Below, in pieces: positions 20,138-28,486 of a stretch of 62,500 nt of DNA. Source of the DNA: Paenibacillus sp. sptzw28 (GTDB taxonomy: Bacteria > Bacillota > Bacilli > Paenibacillales > Paenibacillaceae); assembly GCF_019550795.1 (NCBI RefSeq), contig NZ_CP080545.1, positions 822,501-885,000 on the forward strand. Reading direction: 5' to 3'. A program made the position numbers and the translations under genes. The notes beneath the pieces were generated by a model. The model searched no databases. It was not told where the DNA came from and was given only the letters and a program-made list of their open reading frames with translations. Numbering within the stretch: the stretch's first letter is position 1; the number at the start of each line of letters is the position of its first letter.

Positions 20138-20347
20138 GTGACATTTTTAGCTAAGATGAAGCAAAGCTTCGGGTCGACGTTTTCCTTTTTCTCCGACAGC
20201 TTCGCAGAACTGAAGAAAGTCCGTTGGCCAAGCCGTAAAGAGTTGACAAGCTATACTCTTGTTGTCGTAGTGACGATTATAGCTGTAACAATTTATTTCT
20301 GGGTACTTGACATCGGCATTTCCGCATTGGTCGAACTGATCGTTTAA
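20138..20347 (+). CDS. secE: Preprotein translocase subunit SecE
   Basis: SecE clamps SecY in the membrane and is essential for the Sec channel. The 69-residue protein is the short Gram-positive form: an amphipathic N-terminal helix with the conserved ELKKVRWPSRKE and one transmembrane helix (about 40-62). GTG 20138 is chosen because GGAGG (20126-20130) is seven bases upstream; the GTG at 20132 is only one base from the SD. It is co-transcribed with rpmG and nusG. Confidence 0.94.
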   Translation: MTFLAKMKQSFGSTFSFFSDSFAELKKVRWPSRKELTSYTLVVVVTIIAVTIYFWVLDIGISALVELIV

Positions 20348-20370
20348 GAAGGGGCCAAGGGTGGCTTGTT

Positions 20371-20910
20371 ATGGAAATGGAAAAAAGATGGTATGTTGTT
20401 CATACTTATTCAGGGTATGAGAACAAAGTAAAAGCAAACCTGGAGAAGCGTGTTGAATCGATGGGCATGGAGGACAAAATCTTCCGTGTGCTGGTTCCGA
20501 TGGAAGAAGAAGTGGTAAACAAGGACGGCAAGAAGAAAACCGTCATGCGTAAAGTTTACCCCGGATACGTTCTTGTGGAAATGGTTCAAACCGACGACTC
20601 CTGGTATGTTGTGCGCAATACGCCTGGTGTGACTGGCTTTGTCGGGTCCACCGGTTCCGGTTCGAAGCCGACAGCGCTGCTGCCGGACGAAGTAGAACAA
20701 ATTTTGCGTCATATGGGCATTGATGAGCCGAAGCCGAAGATCGAATTCGATTTGAAGGAAACGGTGCGCGTCAAAGTCGGTCCTTTTGCTGATTTTGTCG
20801 GTACGGTAGAAGAGATTCTGCTGGATAAGAGCAAGCTGAAGGTGCATGTGAACATGTTTGGCAGGGAAACCCCGCTCGAGCTCGATTATACTCAGGTGGA
20901 GAAGATATAA
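20371..20910 (+). CDS. nusG: Transcription termination/antitermination protein NusG
   Basis: NusG binds RNA polymerase and modulates pausing and termination; in Bacillus it promotes pausing at T-rich sites. The 179-residue protein has the N-terminal NGN domain (RWYVVHTYSGYENKV, and VYPGYVLVEM near residue 70). A C-terminal KOW domain (about 125-179) includes VGPFADFVGTVEEI. ATG 20371 follows AAGGGTGG. The secE-nusG pair lies just upstream of the rplK operon, as in most bacteria. Confidence 0.97.
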   Translation: MEMEKRWYVVHTYSGYENKVKANLEKRVESMGMEDKIFRVLVPMEEEVVNKDGKKKTVMRKVYPGYVLVEMVQTDDSWYVVRNTPGVTGFVGSTGSGSKPTALLPDEVEQILRHMGIDEPKPKIEFDLKETVRVKVGPFADFVGTVEEILLDKSKLKVHVNMFGRETPLELDYTQVEKI

Positions 20911-21008
20911 TCCGGTTTCCGGAGCCGCCCCCAGGGTGGCAAATTGGTCGTGTGCAATTTTTGAGTTGACACGGCTGAATGGATTATTTGGGCAAGGAGG
21001 TGTGCAAC

Positions 21009-21434
21009 ATGGCAAAAAAGGTCATCAAGATGGTGAAACTGCAAGTTCCTGCAGGCAAAGCGAATCCGGCTCCGCCTATCGGTCCGGCACTCGGTCAAGC
21101 AGGCGTAAATATCATGGCGTTCTGTAAAGAGTTTAACGCTCGTACAGCCGACCAAGCCGGTTTGATTATTCCGGTAGAAATTTCCGTATTTGAAGACCGT
21201 TCGTTCACGTTCATCACGAAGACTCCACCGGCAGCGGTTTTACTTCGCGTTGCAGCGGGGATCGACAAGGGATCAGGTGAACCGAACAAGAAGAAAGTCG
21301 CTACCGTGAAGCGTTCGAAAGTTCGTGAAATCGCGGAGCAAAAAATGCCTGACCTCAACGCGGCTTCGGTCGAAGCGGCTATGCTCATGGTTGAAGGTAC
21401 AGCGCGCAGCATGGGCGTTGTAATCGAGGACTAA
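21009..21434 (+). CDS. rplK: 50S ribosomal protein L11
   Basis: L11 forms the base of the stalk and contacts EF-G and stringent-response RelA. The 141-residue protein has the proline-rich N-terminal segment [20 protein letters not shown]. The C-terminal RNA-binding domain closes with AARSMGVV-type residues ([12 protein letters not shown]). ATG 21009 has AAGGAGG eight bases upstream, so an earlier in-frame start at 20979 is not used. It is co-transcribed with rplA. Confidence 0.97.
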   Translation: MAKKVIKMVKLQVPAGKANPAPPIGPALGQAGVNIMAFCKEFNARTADQAGLIIPVEISVFEDRSFTFITKTPPAAVLLRVAAGIDKGSGEPNKKKVATVKRSKVREIAEQKMPDLNAASVEAAMLMVEGTARSMGVVIED

Positions 21435-21503
21435 TTCGATTAAAGCTGTGCTTGATGACACGCCAGAGAGCGTTGTCTGATTGGCGGAACCTGGTTTCCG
21501 CCT

Positions 21504-21550
21504 GAGTGGGAGGATCTCCGCTATGGAAGGTTTTCCGTTAATACCACACA
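21504..21550 (+). promoter_or_regulatory. Candidate L1-binding autoregulatory site before rplA
   Basis: The 131-nt rplK-rplA gap ends with a segment in which GTGGGAGG (from 21506) can pair with ACCAC (21543-21547) around an irregular internal loop, directly before the rplA SD. This layout is like the L1 target of 23S rRNA and of L1-operon leaders. A second hairpin (GGCGGAA/TTTCCGCC, 21483-21502) precedes it. If correct, free L1 would block rplA translation. The match is by eye only. Confidence 0.5.
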
Positions 21551-21565
21551 AGGAGGAGAATTTTA

Positions 21566-22258
21566 ATGGCTAAGCACGGCAAGAAATATCAAGAAGCTGC
21601 CAAGCTTATTGACAGCGAAGCGACGTATGATTCACTGGAAGCTATTGAGCTTGTAAAGAAAGCGGCGACTGCCAAGTTCGACGAATCCGTTGAAGTTGCC
21701 GTCCGTCTCGGCGTTGATCCGAAGAAACAAGACCAAGCGGTGCGCGGCGTTGTTGTTCTTCCGCACGGCACTGGCAAAACCAAGCGTGTTCTCGTTTTCG
21801 CGAAGGGCGACAAAGCCAAAGAAGCGGAAGCGGCAGGCGCGGATTATGTCGGCGATGCTGACATCATTAACAAAATCCAACAAGGCTGGTTCGAATTCGA
21901 CGTTTGCGTCGCTACTCCGGATATGATGGCTGAAGTTGGTAAGCTCGGTCGTATACTCGGTGGTAAAGGTCTCATGCCGAACCCGAAAGCGGGCACCGTA
22001 ACGTTTGACGTTTCGAAGGCAGTCCAAGAGATTAAAGCCGGTAAGATCGAGTACCGTCTTGACAGAGCAGGTCAAATCCATGCGCCAATCGGTAAAGTGT
22101 CGTTCGACTCAGAGAAGCTGAACGAGAACCTACGTACGCTTATCGAAGCACTCAACCGTGCTAAACCGGCTGCGGCTAAAGGCATTTACCTGCGAAACAT
22201 TGCCGTTTCTTCGACAATGGGTCCTGGCGCACGTGTTAACGTTGCAGCTTACCGTTAA
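21566..22258 (+). CDS. rplA: 50S ribosomal protein L1
   Basis: L1 forms the mobile stalk that guides deacylated tRNA out of the E site and represses its own operon in many bacteria. The 230-residue protein has the two-domain L1 layout, with [13 protein letters not shown] in the first domain and the signature [18 protein letters not shown] near residue 130. SD AAGGAGG precedes the ATG. Gene order rplK-rplA-rplJ-rplL is standard. Confidence 0.97.
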   Translation: MAKHGKKYQEAAKLIDSEATYDSLEAIELVKKAATAKFDESVEVAVRLGVDPKKQDQAVRGVVVLPHGTGKTKRVLVFAKGDKAKEAEAAGADYVGDADIINKIQQGWFEFDVCVATPDMMAEVGKLGRILGGKGLMPNPKAGTVTFDVSKAVQEIKAGKIEYRLDRAGQIHAPIGKVSFDSEKLNENLRTLIEALNRAKPAAAKGIYLRNIAVSSTMGPGARVNVAAYR

Positions 22259-22284
22259 GAGAAACGACGCTGATAATCGAATAT

Positions 22285-22428
22285 GCATACCGTAGACAGT
22301 AGGTGCCGCGTGGCTTAATTTCCTACCGAGGTGTTATGATAAACGTGTTTGTGCGCTTATGGCCCTTGCGGCCAAAGTGATTAACGGACCATCATGGCCT
22401 TCGCAATGTCTGCGAGGGCCTTTCTCAT
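22285..22428 (+). promoter_or_regulatory. L10-type ribosomal protein leader with attenuator upstream of rplJ
   Basis: The segment CGTAGACAGTAGGTGCC (from 22291) with CCTACCGAGGTG (from 22322) is the recognisable L10-leader core that binds L10(L12)4. Downstream, GGCCTTCGCA (22396-22405) pairs with TGCGAGGGCC (22411-22420) followed by TTTCT, an intrinsic terminator. An earlier GGCCCTTGC (22361-22369) can pair with the same GCGAGGGCC and so disrupt the terminator. The two folds exclude each other, which predicts feedback attenuation of rplJL (and rpoBC by read-through) by excess L10. Confidence 0.85.
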
Positions 22429-22496
22429 GCACCGGGGAGGAAGGTTCCGTCGCCAGCAAACGGGATGTCCTAGAACTTAAACGGGAGGTGTACAGT

Positions 22497-22994
22497 TTGG
22501 CAAACGCAAAAATTATCCAAAGCAAACAACAAGCGGTTGATGAGATTACGTCGAAGCTTCGCGAATGCTCTTGCACTGTTGTAGCAGACTATCGCGGACT
22601 AAACGTGAAGCAAGTTACAGAACTTCGTAAACAACTTCGCGAAGCGGGTATCGAATTTACAGTGTTGAAAAATTCACTTGTACGTCGTGCCACTGCAGGT
22701 GCGGAGCTGACGGAATTGGATGCGGCTTTGACCGGTCCTACCGCAATCGCATTCAGCAAAGAGGATGCAGTAGCTCCTGCTAAACTATTGAGCGACTTCG
22801 CTAAGAAGAATGATGCGCTCAAGTTGAAAGGCGGCATCGTTGAAGGCCAAGTAATGAATGCGGATCAAATCAAAGCGATCGCGGATCTTCCGTCGCGCGA
22901 AGGCTTGCTCTCCATGCTCCTCAGCGTTCTTCAAGCTCCTATGCGCAACTTCGCACTTGCGGTTAAAGCCGTTGCGGAAAAGCAAGAAGCGTAA
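22497..22994 (+). CDS. rplJ: 50S ribosomal protein L10
   Basis: L10 anchors L7/L12 dimers on the ribosomal stalk. The 165-residue protein begins [17 protein letters not shown] and has the typical [21 protein letters not shown]-terminal RNA-binding region. A C-terminal helix carries the L12 dimers. The start is TTG 22497: GGGAGGTG (22483-22490) is six bases upstream and the product then matches family length. A longer frame from 22359 would read through the attenuator hairpin. Confidence 0.96.
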   Translation: MANAKIIQSKQQAVDEITSKLRECSCTVVADYRGLNVKQVTELRKQLREAGIEFTVLKNSLVRRATAGAELTELDAALTGPTAIAFSKEDAVAPAKLLSDFAKKNDALKLKGGIVEGQVMNADQIKAIADLPSREGLLSMLLSVLQAPMRNFALAVKAVAEKQEA

Positions 22995-23059
22995 TACCCG
23001 TATCGGCTAAGCCGAACAGCTACAACAAAAAAACTAAAACTAATTTTGGAGGTTCAACC

Positions 23060-23422
23060 ATGAGTAAAGAACAAATCTTGGAAGCCATTAAAGGCATGAA
23101 CGTTCTTGAACTGAACGATCTCGTGAAAGCAATCGAAGAAGAATTCGGCGTAACCGCTGCTGCTCCTGTAGCAATGGGCGGCGGCGCTGCCGCAGCTGAA
23201 GTTGAAGAGCAAACTGAATTCGACGTTATCCTTAATAACGCTGGCGCATCGAAAATCAACGTTATTAAAGTCGTTCGTGAAATCACGGGTCTTGGCCTGA
23301 AAGAAGCGAAAGATCTTGTTGACAGCGCACCGAAGGCAGTCAAAGAGAAAGTGGCTAAAGAAGAAGCCGAAGCTGTCAAAGCTAAGCTTGAAGAAGCAGG
23401 CGCTGCAGTAGAAGTGAAGTAA
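23060..23422 (+). CDS. rplL: 50S ribosomal protein L7/L12
   Basis: L7/L12 is the multicopy stalk protein that recruits and activates translational GTPases. The 120-residue acidic protein has an N-terminal dimerisation domain and an Ala/Gly-rich hinge near residues 36-50. The C-terminal domain carries the conserved [20 protein letters not shown] region. SD TTTTGGAGG precedes the ATG. A strong terminator follows after 20 bases. Confidence 0.97.
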   Translation: MSKEQILEAIKGMNVLELNDLVKAIEEEFGVTAAAPVAMGGGAAAAEVEEQTEFDVILNNAGASKINVIKVVREITGLGLKEAKDLVDSAPKAVKEKVAKEEAEAVKAKLEEAGAAVEVK

Positions 23423-23442
23423 TTTAGCCTCATTTGCATAGT

Positions 23443-23486
23443 AGCGAACCCCTTGAAGCTTTTGCTTCAAGGGGTTCGCTTTATTG
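23443..23486 (+). terminator. Strong intrinsic terminator after rplL
   Basis: AGCGAACCCCTTGAAGC (23443-23459) pairs perfectly over 17 bp with GCTTCAAGGGGTTCGCT (23464-23480) around a four-T loop, and TTATTG follows. It separates rplJL from rsmC and rpoBC, although the T-run is short and read-through is plausible. Confidence 0.9.
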
Positions 23487-23499
23487 ATGATAGCTGGAA

Positions 23500-23726
23500 G
23501 AAGCATATCCAAGAAGTCGCAGAAAACTAAGAGTATGCTTCCGAAGCAGTTTTCTGCTAATCAACGAAGCATGTCCAGGAAGACGCAGAAAACTAAGAGT
23601 ATGCTTCCGAAGCAGTTTTCTGCTAATCAACGAAGCATGTCCTGGAAGACGCAGAAAACTAAGAGTATGCTTCCGAAGCAGTTTTCTGCTAATCAACGAA
23701 GCATGTCCTGGAAGACGCAGAAAACT
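23500..23726 (+). repeat. Tandem 66-bp hairpin repeat array abutting the rsmC SD
   Basis: Three full 66-bp units start with TATGCTTCCGAAGC at 23534, 23600 and 23666, preceded by a partial unit (23500-23533). They are almost identical; the only differences seen are A/T at one position and a few changes in the partial unit. GCAGAAAACT at the end of each unit is the perfect inverse of AGTTTTCTGC in the next unit, with GCTTC-C-GAAGC inside the loop. The last unit runs directly into TTTAGGAGGG, the rsmC SD. Because 66 is divisible by three, the array also reads as an 85-codon repetitive open frame, which is not judged to be a gene. Confidence 0.95.
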
Positions 23727-23740
23727 TTAGGAGGGACATA

Positions 23741-24343
23741 ATGTCGGATCACTACTTTACACGAACCCCTGACGTCAAGCATAACCGTCAAATTCATGAG
23801 ACGACACTTCGTGGGTTTAAGCTGCGTTTTATGACGGATGCCGGTGTATTTTCAAAATCCGGCATCGATTTTGGCAGCCGCATTCTTATCGAATCGCTGG
23901 AATTAAAGGTGGATGCGCGTGTGCTGGATGTTGGCTGCGGTTATGGTCCCATTGGAATCTCGGCGGCTAAATTGGCCCTGAATGGTCACGTAACCATGAT
24001 CGACATTAATGAGCGGGCCGTGCAATTGGCCCAAGAGAATGCAAAGCTTAATAATGTATCAAATATAACCGTTGTACAAAGTGATTTGTACGATCAAGTG
24101 GATGGTCAGAAGTTCGATGCCATTATTACTAACCCTCCGATAAGGGCGGGGAAAGCGATAGTTCATCGCATTTTTGAAGAAGGCGTGAAGCTGCTTGAAC
24201 CAGGGGGCTCGATGTGGGTAGTCATTCAAAAAAAGCAAGGGGCACCATCCGCGGAAGCAAAGCTGGAAGAAGTGTACGGTCAGGTAGCAGAAGTAACAAA
24301 AGATAAAGGTTACCGCATTTTCCACGCTGTTAAGCATGAATAA
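23741..24343 (+). CDS. rsmC: Class I SAM-dependent rRNA guanine-N2 methyltransferase (RsmC-like)
   Basis: The product resembles RsmC and Bacillus YbxB, which methylate N2 of a guanine in 16S rRNA. The 200-residue protein has the SAM-binding motif LDVGCGYGPIGI near residue 64 and the acidic motif II IDINERAV. The catalytic NPPIRAGK motif, near residue 131, is typical of N2-guanine methylation. SD TTAGGAGGG lies six bases before the ATG, immediately after the 66-bp repeat array. It lies between rplL and rpoB as in B. subtilis. The exact base target is inferred. Confidence 0.9.
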   Translation: MSDHYFTRTPDVKHNRQIHETTLRGFKLRFMTDAGVFSKSGIDFGSRILIESLELKVDARVLDVGCGYGPIGISAAKLALNGHVTMIDINERAVQLAQENAKLNNVSNITVVQSDLYDQVDGQKFDAIITNPPIRAGKAIVHRIFEEGVKLLEPGGSMWVVIQKKQGAPSAEAKLEEVYGQVAEVTKDKGYRIFHAVKHE

Positions 24344-24361
24344 AAAATGTTGAACATTTTA

Positions 24362-24390
24362 TTGACTCGACTTCGTCGATGTGATATCAT
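24362..24390 (+). promoter_or_regulatory. Probable SigA promoter of rpoBC
   Basis: TTGACT (24362-24367) and TATCAT (24385-24390) are separated by 17 bp just after rsmC. A second -10-like TATAAT (24482-24487) follows, with no good -35 at the right distance. Transcription from the first site gives a leader of nearly 390 nt before rpoB. Confidence 0.6.
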
Positions 24391-24785
24391 TATAAAATGT
24401 CAGTATTAAAATGGGCTAAATCTCTTTAGTCAACTAAAATGTCAAGCGCTATTTTGATGAATAAAAACGGCGCAATTGACGTATAATGTTTACATTTTGG
24501 GCAAAATTACTTGGTATGGGACTTTTTGGCTTTGTGCCCAAAAAGCAGCTGACGGAAACATGCTCTTTTTTCGAATTATCGATAAGGGCTTTTCTTTATT
24601 CATTCGTGAAAGATTGAGAAAATTCCTTCTTTCAAAGATGAATTGAACTATAAAAGGATCGCCTTCGAAGAATGTGGCGATTCGTTTATATTGGTTCGAC
24701 CAGAACTAGCCCAAAGTGCATTCTGGTATTGACGATGTTATAAACGTTCACTTTCTGTGAAGCAGACATGAGGGGTGAGGTTAAG
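24391..24785 (+). other. Long rpoB leader region with hairpins, no gene seen
   Basis: No coding region is visible in this 395-nt stretch. Hairpins can be drawn at 24523-24545 (CTTTTTGG/CCAAAAAG) and near 24659-24683 (ATCGCC/GGCGAT). Neither is followed by a clear T-run. The length of the leader is unusual for an operon without a known riboswitch there. Confidence 0.5.
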
Positions 24786-27700
24786 TTGGCAGGACAACTT
24801 GTTCAGTATGGTCGTCGCACTCGCAGAAGCTATGCTCGTATCCGTGAAGTGCTTGAAGTTCCGAACCTGATTGAAATCCAACAAAAATCGTACGAGAAAT
24901 TTCTGGAGAAAGATTTGCTTGAGCTTTTCCAGGATATCTCGCCGATTCAGGATTTTACAGGTAATTTGATGCTAGAGTTCATCGATTATTCGCTCGGCGA
25001 GCCGAAATATTCCGTCGACGAATCGAAAGAACGCGACGTAACCTACGCAGCTCCGCTGCGAGTTAAAGTTCGGCTCATCAACAAGGAAACCGGCGAAGTG
25101 AAAGAGCAAGAAGTGTTCATGGGCGATTTTCCGCTGATGACCGACACAGGCACATTCATTATCAACGGCGCGGAACGGGTTATCGTCAGTCAATTGGTTC
25201 GCTCACCTAGCGTCTACTTTAGTACGAAAGTGGATAAGAACGGCAAGAAAACTTTTACGGCTACGGTGATTCCGAACCGCGGTGCTTGGCTGGAGCTTGA
25301 AACCGATGCGAAGGACATTATTTATGTGCGCATCGACCGCACTCGAAAAATACCGGTGACGGTACTTCTTCGCGCACTAGGCTTCGGCACTGACGCGGAA
25401 ATCTTGGATTTGCTCGGTCATGACGAATATATTCGCAATACGCTTGATAAAGACAATACCGATTCGACCGAGAAAGCGCTCATCGAAATTTATGAACGTC
25501 TTCGTCCGGGCGAGCCGCCTACTCTCGATAATGCAAAGAGCTTGCTGGTAGCGCGTTTCTTCGATCCAAAGCGTTATGATCTCGCGAATGTGGGCCGCTA
25601 CAAAATCAACAAGAAACTTCATATTAAAAACCGTCTTTTCAATCAACGCTTGGCCGAAACGCTGGTTGACCCGACTACCGGAGAAATTCTTGCGGAAACG
25701 GGTCAAATGATTGACCGCCGTTTGCTTGATGAGTTGATCCCGCATCTGGAGAAGAATGTTGGCTTCAAGACTTATCATGTGGCTAATGGCGTTCTGGATG
25801 CCGATAGTATTCCACTACAGACTATCAGCGTATTCTCTCCGCTTGACGATGGAAAAGTTATCAAGGTTATCGCCAATGGTTTGATCGATAAAGCTGTAAA
25901 ACATATTACACCTGCAGATATCATCGCCTCCATCAACTACTTTATTGATCTGCTGCATGGTGTAGGAAGCACAGATGACATCGACCATCTCGGCAACCGC
26001 CGTTTGCGTTCGGTCGGTGAACTGCTGCAAAACCAATTCCGGATCGGTCTATCGCGGATGGAGCGTGTCGTTCGTGAAAGAATGTCGATTCAGGATGCCA
26101 ATGCGATTACGCCTCAGGCGCTAATCAATATCCGGCCGGTAATTGCATCGATTAAGGAGTTTTTCGGTTCATCTCAGCTTTCCCAGTTTATGGACCAGAC
26201 AAATCCGCTCGCGGAACTAACGCATAAACGCCGTTTGTCTGCACTCGGACCCGGCGGTTTGACACGTGAGCGCGCGGGCTTTGAAGTTCGCGACGTCCAT
26301 AATTCACACTATGGCCGGATGTGTCCAATTGAGACTCCTGAGGGACCGAATATCGGGTTGATCAACTCACTGTCCAGCTTCGCACGGATTAACGAATACG
26401 GATTTATTGAAGCTCCGTACCGGTGGGTCGATCCAAAGACGGCAATCGTTACTGAGCAGATCGCGTATTTGACCGCTGATGAAGAAGACAATTATGTCAT
26501 TGCGCAAGCGAATGCAAAGTTATCCGATGAGGGTAAATTCGCAGAGGATTCGGTTATCGTTCGTTATAACAAGCAGGCTGACAACATTCTCACCATGCCA
26601 AGCGAGCGCGTTGATTACATGGACGTTTCGCCGAAGCAGGTCGTTTCTGTAGCGACTGCGCTCATACCGTTCCTCGAGAACGATGACTCTAACCGTGCTC
26701 TTATGGGCTCGAACATGCAGCGGCAGGCCGTTCCGCTTCTTATCCCGAAATCACCGCTGGTCGGTACAGGGATGGAGCACAAATCGGCTAAAGATTCTGG
26801 TGTGTGTATCGTAGCAAAATACGACGGTGTCATTGAGCGTGTCTCGGCTAACGAGATTTGGCTGCGCCGGGTGGAAATGATTGACGGTAAGCCGGTAACC
26901 GGTGACCTTGTCAAGCAGAAGCTGCATAAATTCATGCGTTCCAACCAGGGGACTTGCATTAACCAACGGCCGCTTTGCCGTAAAGGGGATCAAGTTAAGA
27001 AGGGTGATATCCTGGCGGACGGACCATCCACCGAAATGGGCGAATTGGCCCTCGGACGTAACGTAGTTGTCGCGTTTATGACGTGGGAGGGCTATAACTA
27101 CGAGGATGCAATCCTCCTCAGCGAGAAGCTTGTGAAAGAAGACGTGTACACCTCGATACACATTGAGGAATACGAGTCGGAAGCGCGCGATACGAAGCTT
27201 GGTCCGGAGGAAATCACCCGCGACATTCCGAATGTCGGGGAAGAAGCGCTTCGCAACCTTGATGAGCGTGGAATTATCCGGGTCGGCGCTGAAATTAGCG
27301 CTGGCGATATCCTGGTCGGTAAAGTAACGCCGAAAGGCGTTACGGAATTGACCGCAGAAGAAAGATTGCTGCATGCAATCTTCGGCGAGAAAGCTCGAGA
27401 AGTTCGTGATACCAGCTTGAGAGTGCCTCACGGTACAGACGGTATCGTGGTTGACGTTAAAGTATTTACCCGGGAAAACGGTGATGAACTGCCGCCAGGC
27501 GTTAATCAGCTTGTTCGCGCTTATATTGCCCAGAAACGGAAAATTTCCGAAGGGGACAAAATGGCTGGACGACATGGTAACAAAGGTGTTATCGCCCGTA
27601 TTTTGCCTGAGGAAGATATGCCGTTCCTTCCGGATGGTACCCCGGTAGAGGTTGTTCTTAATCCACTGGGTGTTCCGTCGCGGATGAACATCGGGCAGGT

Positions 27701-28331
27701 GCTTGAAGTTCATCTTGGCATGGCCTGTAAGCGTCTTGGCATCCATGCGTCGACGCCGGTATTTGACGGTGCCCGTGAGGATGATGTGTTCAATACCATG
27801 GAAGAAGCCGGTATGCAGCGTAACGGTAAGACGATTCTGTATGACGGCCGCACAGGTGAATCGTTTGAACGCGAAGTTACCGTGGGCGTCATGTATATGA
27901 TAAAACTTGCCCACATGGTTGACGACAAAATCCATGCCCGTTCTACCGGTCCTTACTCGCTCGTTACCCAGCAGCCGCTGGGTGGTAAAGCGCAGTTTGG
28001 CGGTCAGCGCTTCGGGGAGATGGAGGTTTGGGCACTCGAGGCTTATGGTGCAGCATATACGCTGCAAGAGATCCTGACAGTCAAATCCGATGATGTCGTC
28101 GGCCGTGTTAAAACTTATGAGTCGATCGTCAAAGGGGAGAATGTTCCCGAGCCGGGCGTACCGGAATCGTTTAAGGTCTTGATCAAAGAACTGCAGAGCT
28201 TGGGTATGGACGTTAAGATCCTGACCGAGAACGAAGAAGAAATCGAAATGAAAGAAATCGATGATGAGGATGACGGCGCCAGTGATAAGCTGAACCTGAA
28301 CCTGGAAGGCGCCGAGGTAGGCGTCGAATAA
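24786..28331 (+). CDS. rpoB: DNA-directed RNA polymerase subunit beta
   Basis: RpoB forms one half of the RNA polymerase active cleft. The 1181-residue protein has the rifampicin region near residues 460-495 ([14 protein letters not shown], then [13 protein letters not shown]) with the wild-type residues, so it is predicted to be rifampicin sensitive. The downstream GRHGNKGV and [16 protein letters not shown] segments ([21 protein letters not shown]) are conserved. TTG 24786 is preferred: GGGGTGAGG is five bases upstream and the product then begins [11 protein letters not shown] like homologues; the ATG at 24768 lacks an SD. rpoC follows. Confidence 0.97.
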   Translation: MAGQLVQYGRRTRRSYARIREVLEVPNLIEIQQKSYEKFLEKDLLELFQDISPIQDFTGNLMLEFIDYSLGEPKYSVDESKERDVTYAAPLRVKVRLINKETGEVKEQEVFMGDFPLMTDTGTFIINGAERVIVSQLVRSPSVYFSTKVDKNGKKTFTATVIPNRGAWLELETDAKDIIYVRIDRTRKIPVTVLLRALGFGTDAEILDLLGHDEYIRNTLDKDNTDSTEKALIEIYERLRPGEPPTLDNAKSLLVARFFDPKRYDLANVGRYKINKKLHIKNRLFNQRLAETLVDPTTGEILAETGQMIDRRLLDELIPHLEKNVGFKTYHVANGVLDADSIPLQTISVFSPLDDGKVIKVIANGLIDKAVKHITPADIIASINYFIDLLHGVGSTDDIDHLGNRRLRSVGELLQNQFRIGLSRMERVVRERMSIQDANAITPQALINIRPVIASIKEFFGSSQLSQFMDQTNPLAELTHKRRLSALGPGGLTRERAGFEVRDVHNSHYGRMCPIETPEGPNIGLINSLSSFARINEYGFIEAPYRWVDPKTAIVTEQIAYLTADEEDNYVIAQANAKLSDEGKFAEDSVIVRYNKQADNILTMPSERVDYMDVSPKQVVSVATALIPFLENDDSNRALMGSNMQRQAVPLLIPKSPLVGTGMEHKSAKDSGVCIVAKYDGVIERVSANEIWLRRVEMIDGKPVTGDLVKQKLHKFMRSNQGTCINQRPLCRKGDQVKKGDILADGPSTEMGELALGRNVVVAFMTWEGYNYEDAILLSEKLVKEDVYTSIHIEEYESEARDTKLGPEEITRDIPNVGEEALRNLDERGIIRVGAEISAGDILVGKVTPKGVTELTAEERLLHAIFGEKAREVRDTSLRVPHGTDGIVVDVKVFTRENGDELPPGVNQLVRAYIAQKRKISEGDKMAGRHGNKGVIARILPEEDMPFLPDGTPVEVVLNPLGVPSRMNIGQVLEVHLGMACKRLGIHASTPVFDGAREDDVFNTMEEAGMQRNGKTILYDGRTGESFEREVTVGVMYMIKLAHMVDDKIHARSTGPYSLVTQQPLGGKAQFGGQRFGEMEVWALEAYGAAYTLQEILTVKSDDVVGRVKTYESIVKGENVPEPGVPESFKVLIKELQSLGMDVKILTENEEEIEMKEIDDEDDGASDKLNLNLEGAEVGVE

Positions 28332-28391
28332 CGTCAAAGCACCGTAATCCCACTACTGTATTTGCATGCCGCACCGTCTTGAGTGACGGAA

Positions 28392-28429
28392 CAAGCTCCG
28401 GTTGCCGTACAAGACGACAACCGGGCTTG
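28392..28429 (+). repeat. Hairpin in the rpoB-rpoC gap
   Basis: CAAGCTCCGGTTG (from 28392) pairs with CAACCGGGCTTG (ending 28429) with a small mismatch. There is no T-run, so this is more likely an mRNA processing or stability element than a terminator. The rpoB-rpoC gap is 155 nt, long for two cotranscribed genes. Confidence 0.7.
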
Positions 28430-28486
28430 CAACGGCCCATTGAAACTGCAAGATACAAGTGAACCATGACGAAGGAGGGTTGCTCC

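Noticed and set aside
20966..20971. TTGACA before rplK as a -35 promoter element
   Set aside because: No -10 element lies at a workable distance before the rplK SD.
22359..22496. A 46-residue N-terminal extension of L10
   Set aside because: It would read through the attenuator hairpin; the TTG at 22497 has a well-placed SD and matches the family length.
23500..23726. Possible CRISPR array
   Set aside because: The whole 66-bp unit is repeated with no unique spacers, no cas genes are nearby, and the array ends at a start codon.
23484..23741. An 85-codon open frame coding a repetitive peptide with a 22-residue period
   Set aside because: It is a by-product of the 66-bp repeat length being divisible by three. 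It has no SD, ends at the rsmC start and reads arms that are better explained as RNA hairpins.
26751..28337. A 528-codon antisense open frame over rpoB
   Set aside because: Same codon-bias artefact; the sense frame is unmistakable RpoB.
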